Part shown: one piece after another, positions 61,240-64,000 of the stretch | How positions within the stretch are numbered: position 1 is the stretch's first letter | Layout of the letters: each line of letters opens with the position of its first letter | Source of the DNA: Mesaphorura yosii | Lineage: Eukaryota; Arthropoda; Collembola; Poduromorpha; Tullbergiidae | Direction: 5' to 3' | DNA: 64,000 bases | Assembly: GCA_009869945.1 (NCBI GenBank) | Contig: WIXG01000098.1 | Coordinates: 62,001-126,000 of the forward strand | Position numbers and translations under genes: made by a program | Notes under the pieces: model-generated | What the model was told of the DNA's origin: nothing | Database searches by the model: none | Seen by the model: the letters and a program-made list of their open reading frames with translations, nothing else

Positions 61240-61495
61240 CCAGAGCCTGATTGTTTCCCAGAGTCGCAGGAATGCAGGACTTCCAACTTACGTTCTCCGG
61301 TTCAAATCCAGGTAGAATCAGAAGAATTGAGTGCAGATCCAGTGGGGTCAGCTTATCGACCAGTGTTCAACTGTCCCGAATGAACACAGACGATTTCGCG
61401 TCCCTTTTGCTCTCTCTGAAGATGCAACAACCTTAACCAAGTGGATCCACAACTCAGCCACTTAATAAATCAATCCGCTATACCGTAGGTTCAAT
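61240..61495 (+). mobile_element. SINE-like element, copy C (tRNA-derived head)
   Basis: A tRNA-like head on the plus strand (GAGTCGCAGGAATGCAGGAC..., B-box GGTTCAAATCC at 61299-61309) is followed by a body of about 160 bp that matches copy A (opposite strand, 31.6-31.86 kb) and copy B (32.0-32.1 kb). The head of copy A aligns to the same tRNA-like segment with many substitutions, so these are old copies. It ends near AGCCACTTAATAAA. Confidence 0.6.
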
Positions 61496-61501
61496 TACCC
61501 C

Positions 61502-61903
61502 ATGAATGCGATAAAACTTGCGTTGACCGAGGATCTAACTTTCGCCAGCTCTCTCTGCCCTTCAGACCATCGCATTCTGGACTATGCGGAGATCTTCGGA
61601 GGGCGTTTTCAGCTGCCACCGCCTGTTCCGGCCGGACTGTACTCCGTTCGGGACTACCTGTGGTTCGTGAGCTGGCGCAGGTGGTGGCGCACAGTCGCCT
61701 CGTCTACGGGTCGCTCTACGCCGCCATCCTCGAGAAACAGGTTGGACCCCTCACTGTCTTCAACGAGAACTCGAGCGACCCCGAGTTCGAAAAGGTTCAG
61801 CGAAGCTCTTTCGCGAAGGGACAGTTCAGTTTCCGCTGACCGTCGGCTCCAAGGCAGAAACCACCTCCTACTGAACTTAAAACCACACGTTCAACAATTT
61901 TAA
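61502..61903 (+). pseudogene. Frameshifted coding remnant, unknown protein
   Basis: A GC-rich island of about 320 bp in AT-rich DNA, directly after SINE copy C. One frame reads sensibly first (YAEIFGGRFQLPPPVP to SVRDYLWFV, to about 61668). The next frame continues (VRELAQVVAHSRLVYGSLYA... FEKVQRSSFAKGQF, to a stop at 61837-61839). The third frame ends it (FPLTVGSKAETTSY, stop 61872-61874). Successive frame changes suggest a broken gene, or a real exon in the middle frame with coincidental neighbours. A pyrimidine-rich acceptor precedes it near 61563. I do not recognise the family. Confidence 0.35.
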
Positions 61904-61996
61904 TTACGCACTTCCCAGCCTTTAAAATTATGACCATGCATTATTGAAATTATTAAACAAACCAAAGCCAGTGATCTCGCACTTTCAAATCTTTTT

Positions 61997-62002
61997 TTTA
62001 TT
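61997..62002 (-). terminator. Poly(A) signal, RTEL1 (minus strand)
   Basis: AATAAA on the minus strand, 156 nt after the RTEL1 stop codon. Confidence 0.5.
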
Positions 62003-62157
62003 TCGAGTTTATTCTGAGTACAAAAGTAGTAGAAAATCTTAATTGCTAGTCAGTCTTGTCAGTTCATTGAGTTTGGCGGACCGTAAAAAAATACAAAAGA
62101 ATTGTTCCGCAGATATGACCAGCCGCTTTGCAGGAGACCGACGAAAAACGATGAGAT

Positions 62158-64000
62158 TCACTCCTTATTGTCACGAAGGTAACAGCGGAGGTGTTCGACG
62201 TCGTCGATCGAAAGAATTCCTTGCAGACCTGCAAGGAGTAGGCCAATTTAATTCACTTGAACGTGGACACGACGGGCGGGGATTTCTCTACTCACCACGC
62301 ACGCACTGTGGCACTTTGTCCTTCTCGAAGCAAATTTTAATCATGTCACCCAAATCCTGCAGATCCTTTGTCTTGTGGTATTCCTTGATAGCGTCACGAA
62401 ACACGCGACCCATGCCAATGTCAACGTTTTCCTTCACCTGAGCACAGACAGCGCTTTGATTAGCCTCAGACAGCGATATTTCACTGGCCACAATTTCTAC
62501 AGATATCGAGGAGCTCACCCACTCCCAAAAAACCGCCACTGGAGAAGGACCTGGAGTTGCGGGCGGCGTGTTGCGCGGCTGCTCGTCCACAAATTTGACC
62601 ATCTTTTTCGCCGACGGACGCGCTTGGTCCTCCACGCGCCCTGCCGACTTGGCGAACGCCGCGAAGGACTTCGTGAAAACGGGAAGCTGCGAGTTGAAAC
62701 CAACAGCGTTGTACGTCGCCTCCAGCTGCGCCCTTGCCTTAGGACTCAACATCGACCTGGGCACCTTCGGAGGAGGAGGGCGCTCGAACTTAGTCGGAGT
62801 CGTCGGAACACCTCGTCCAACAGCGCCACGGTTGTTATCGAGATCCAAGTCCGCCTCGGAGAGCTCTTGCAAAACAGTCTTCTGGCGACGGGCCGGTCGA
62901 GCTGGCGGGTCGCGGTTGAAGAACGAAGGCCTGGGAGAGTGCGCAACGATGGCTGCCTTTCGCTCTTCCTGCAGAAGCAAACGAGGATCCGTGAGTCAGA
63001 TGTACCACACTTTAGCTAACCAGAAGAGAGTGAGTACCTGAACGGAGCCGCCAAAGAACTTCGTTAGTTCATTCATGGTAGCCTCACACGAGTCTGAAGG
63101 CGTCAGGCGTCTGCGAACCCACTCCGACAGATTGTCTTGGAATTGCGGGCCGCTGCAGCGATCGTCACACAACAAGATGGCTCCATAGTCCCGAGCGTGG
63201 CGAATGATTCGTCCGATGGCCTGATTGATTGCTCGGGACGCCTCCAGCTGGTACCACTCCGCCCCACTAACTCGCTGTAAAGCAAGTCAAACGGAAACAG
63301 TGATGTGGGACACGCTTAAGCAAGTGAAAAGTGATCGAGTTCATTCAGATGGGCGTACCTCCTTGGCGTCGGAGGACCCGTTCTCGTCAAGATACTTTTT
63401 CTTTGCTACCACGCGGAGGTCCCTCGCAGGTGCATACGGAATTCCGGCAACGATGACCGCCCTGCCATTGTCATCCGCAAAGTCAAGACCTTCAGAAATC
63501 TGCAATTCAATAATCAAGTCAGCTCTCGTTGAGTTGACAAGCACAGGAGAAATTTGGGGCAATTTGTCACCTTTCCACGGCAGACGGCGAAGAGGCAAGC
63601 GCCGTTCCCCGATGCCTTCACACAGTTGTAGTAAAGATTCATGACTTCTGTGAATGCCTCCTTTCGCTTAGGCTCCGTAAGCAGTTTCTGTCAAACGGAA
63701 ATGATTAAAACAGGCCGTACGCAAGGTAGTTATTTTGTTATTTAGTCGGTTCTGTTCTGCTTACTTTGTGCTTTGCCAGGTCACTCCAAACGCCGCTGTC
63801 CATCCACGCTTTCGTGCAGATTTCCAGCATCGTATATGAAGGAAAGAAGACGAGGACACCCTTCGGAACAATGGAACACACTTTCACGACGACCGCCCCC
63901 AGAGCAGCGAGATAAGCGGGTTGGTTTCTGTTGGCGAAGGACGCGCAAAGCCGCACGCCATTCGGGCCCTGCCGGACAACTGTTGCAAAGAGCTGACTGT
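62158..64000 (-). CDS. RTEL1: RTEL1 DNA helicase, C-terminal part (cut by window end)
   Basis: Iron-sulfur superfamily-2 helicase that unwinds D-loops, T-loops and G-quadruplexes to protect telomeres and limit recombination. Exons in view: 64000-63765 (continues outside), 63687-63571, 63499-63359, 63274-63038, 62968-62296, 62228-62158. Helicase domain 2 is visible: [17 protein letters not shown] (motif IV), [25 protein letters not shown] (motif V), [20 protein letters not shown] (motif VI). The tail has one harmonin-like helical segment ([20 protein letters not shown]) and ends soon after, so it is shorter than vertebrate RTEL1, with no second harmonin-like domain or RING seen. An 81-nt stretch (62518-62438) has perfect splice ends but is also open in frame. 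It may be a retained or alternatively spliced intron. Confidence 0.9.

Noticed and set aside
62375-63041. Long plus-strand ORFs of 157-214 codons
   Set aside because: Antisense shadows of the GC-rich RTEL1 tail exon; Arg/Ser-rich composition without any motif.
1-64000. CRISPR arrays, operons, bacterial ribosome binding sites
   Set aside because: The window is a spliced eukaryotic nuclear sequence; no direct-repeat arrays or prokaryotic gene organisation are present.

Overview
This is eukaryotic nuclear DNA, most likely from an arthropod and probably a non-insect such as a small crustacean. The evidence is spliced genes with mostly 60-90 nt introns, AT-rich intergenic DNA, an amidated RFamide-type neuropeptide precursor, a Neverland-type Rieske oxygenase (ecdysteroid pathway) and a Su(var)3-9 gene that, unlike the usual insect arrangement, shows no fusion to eIF2-gamma. 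The species call is inference.

Layout. 1.1-4.7 kb, minus: an SLC16 monocarboxylate-transporter-like gene. 4.7-15.3 kb: about 10 kb without a convincing gene. 15.4-16.4 kb, plus: a neuropeptide precursor with one FIRFamide and two FIRLamide peptides. 18.4-20.9 kb, plus: UBE2A/Rad6. 22.6-25.2 kb, minus: Su(var)3-9. 27.6-31.0 kb, plus: a kinesin-8. 31.6-33.3 kb: SINE-like repeats and degraded coding pieces. 33.8-40.3 kb, plus: the cohesin regulator PDS5. 41.5-43.6 kb, plus: secreted alpha-L-fucosidase, convergent with a cytosolic dipeptidase (CNDP2) at 43.8-46.0 kb. Seven genes in a row then lie on the minus strand: CNDP2, SND1/Tudor-SN, essential myosin light chain, CCDC51/MITOK, an MITF/TFE bHLH-zip factor, neverland, and the 3' part of RTEL1 running off the window end.

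The exon models were built by hand from splice sites and checked by reading-frame arithmetic, and most close perfectly. Functionally the genes are housekeeping or cell biological: chromatin and mitosis (UBE2A, Su(var)3-9, kinesin-8, PDS5, RTEL1), RNA (SND1), metabolism and lysosome (transporter, fucosidase, dipeptidase, MITF), muscle (light chain), mitochondria (CCDC51) and hormone or peptide signalling (neverland, neuropeptide). They do not form one pathway. No wholly new multi-gene system is evident.

The most noteworthy observations are the FIRLamide precursor, a tRNA-derived SINE-like family, three GC-AG introns, a compact muscle-enhancer-like cluster in the myosin light chain intron, and a frameshifted coding remnant next to a SINE copy.
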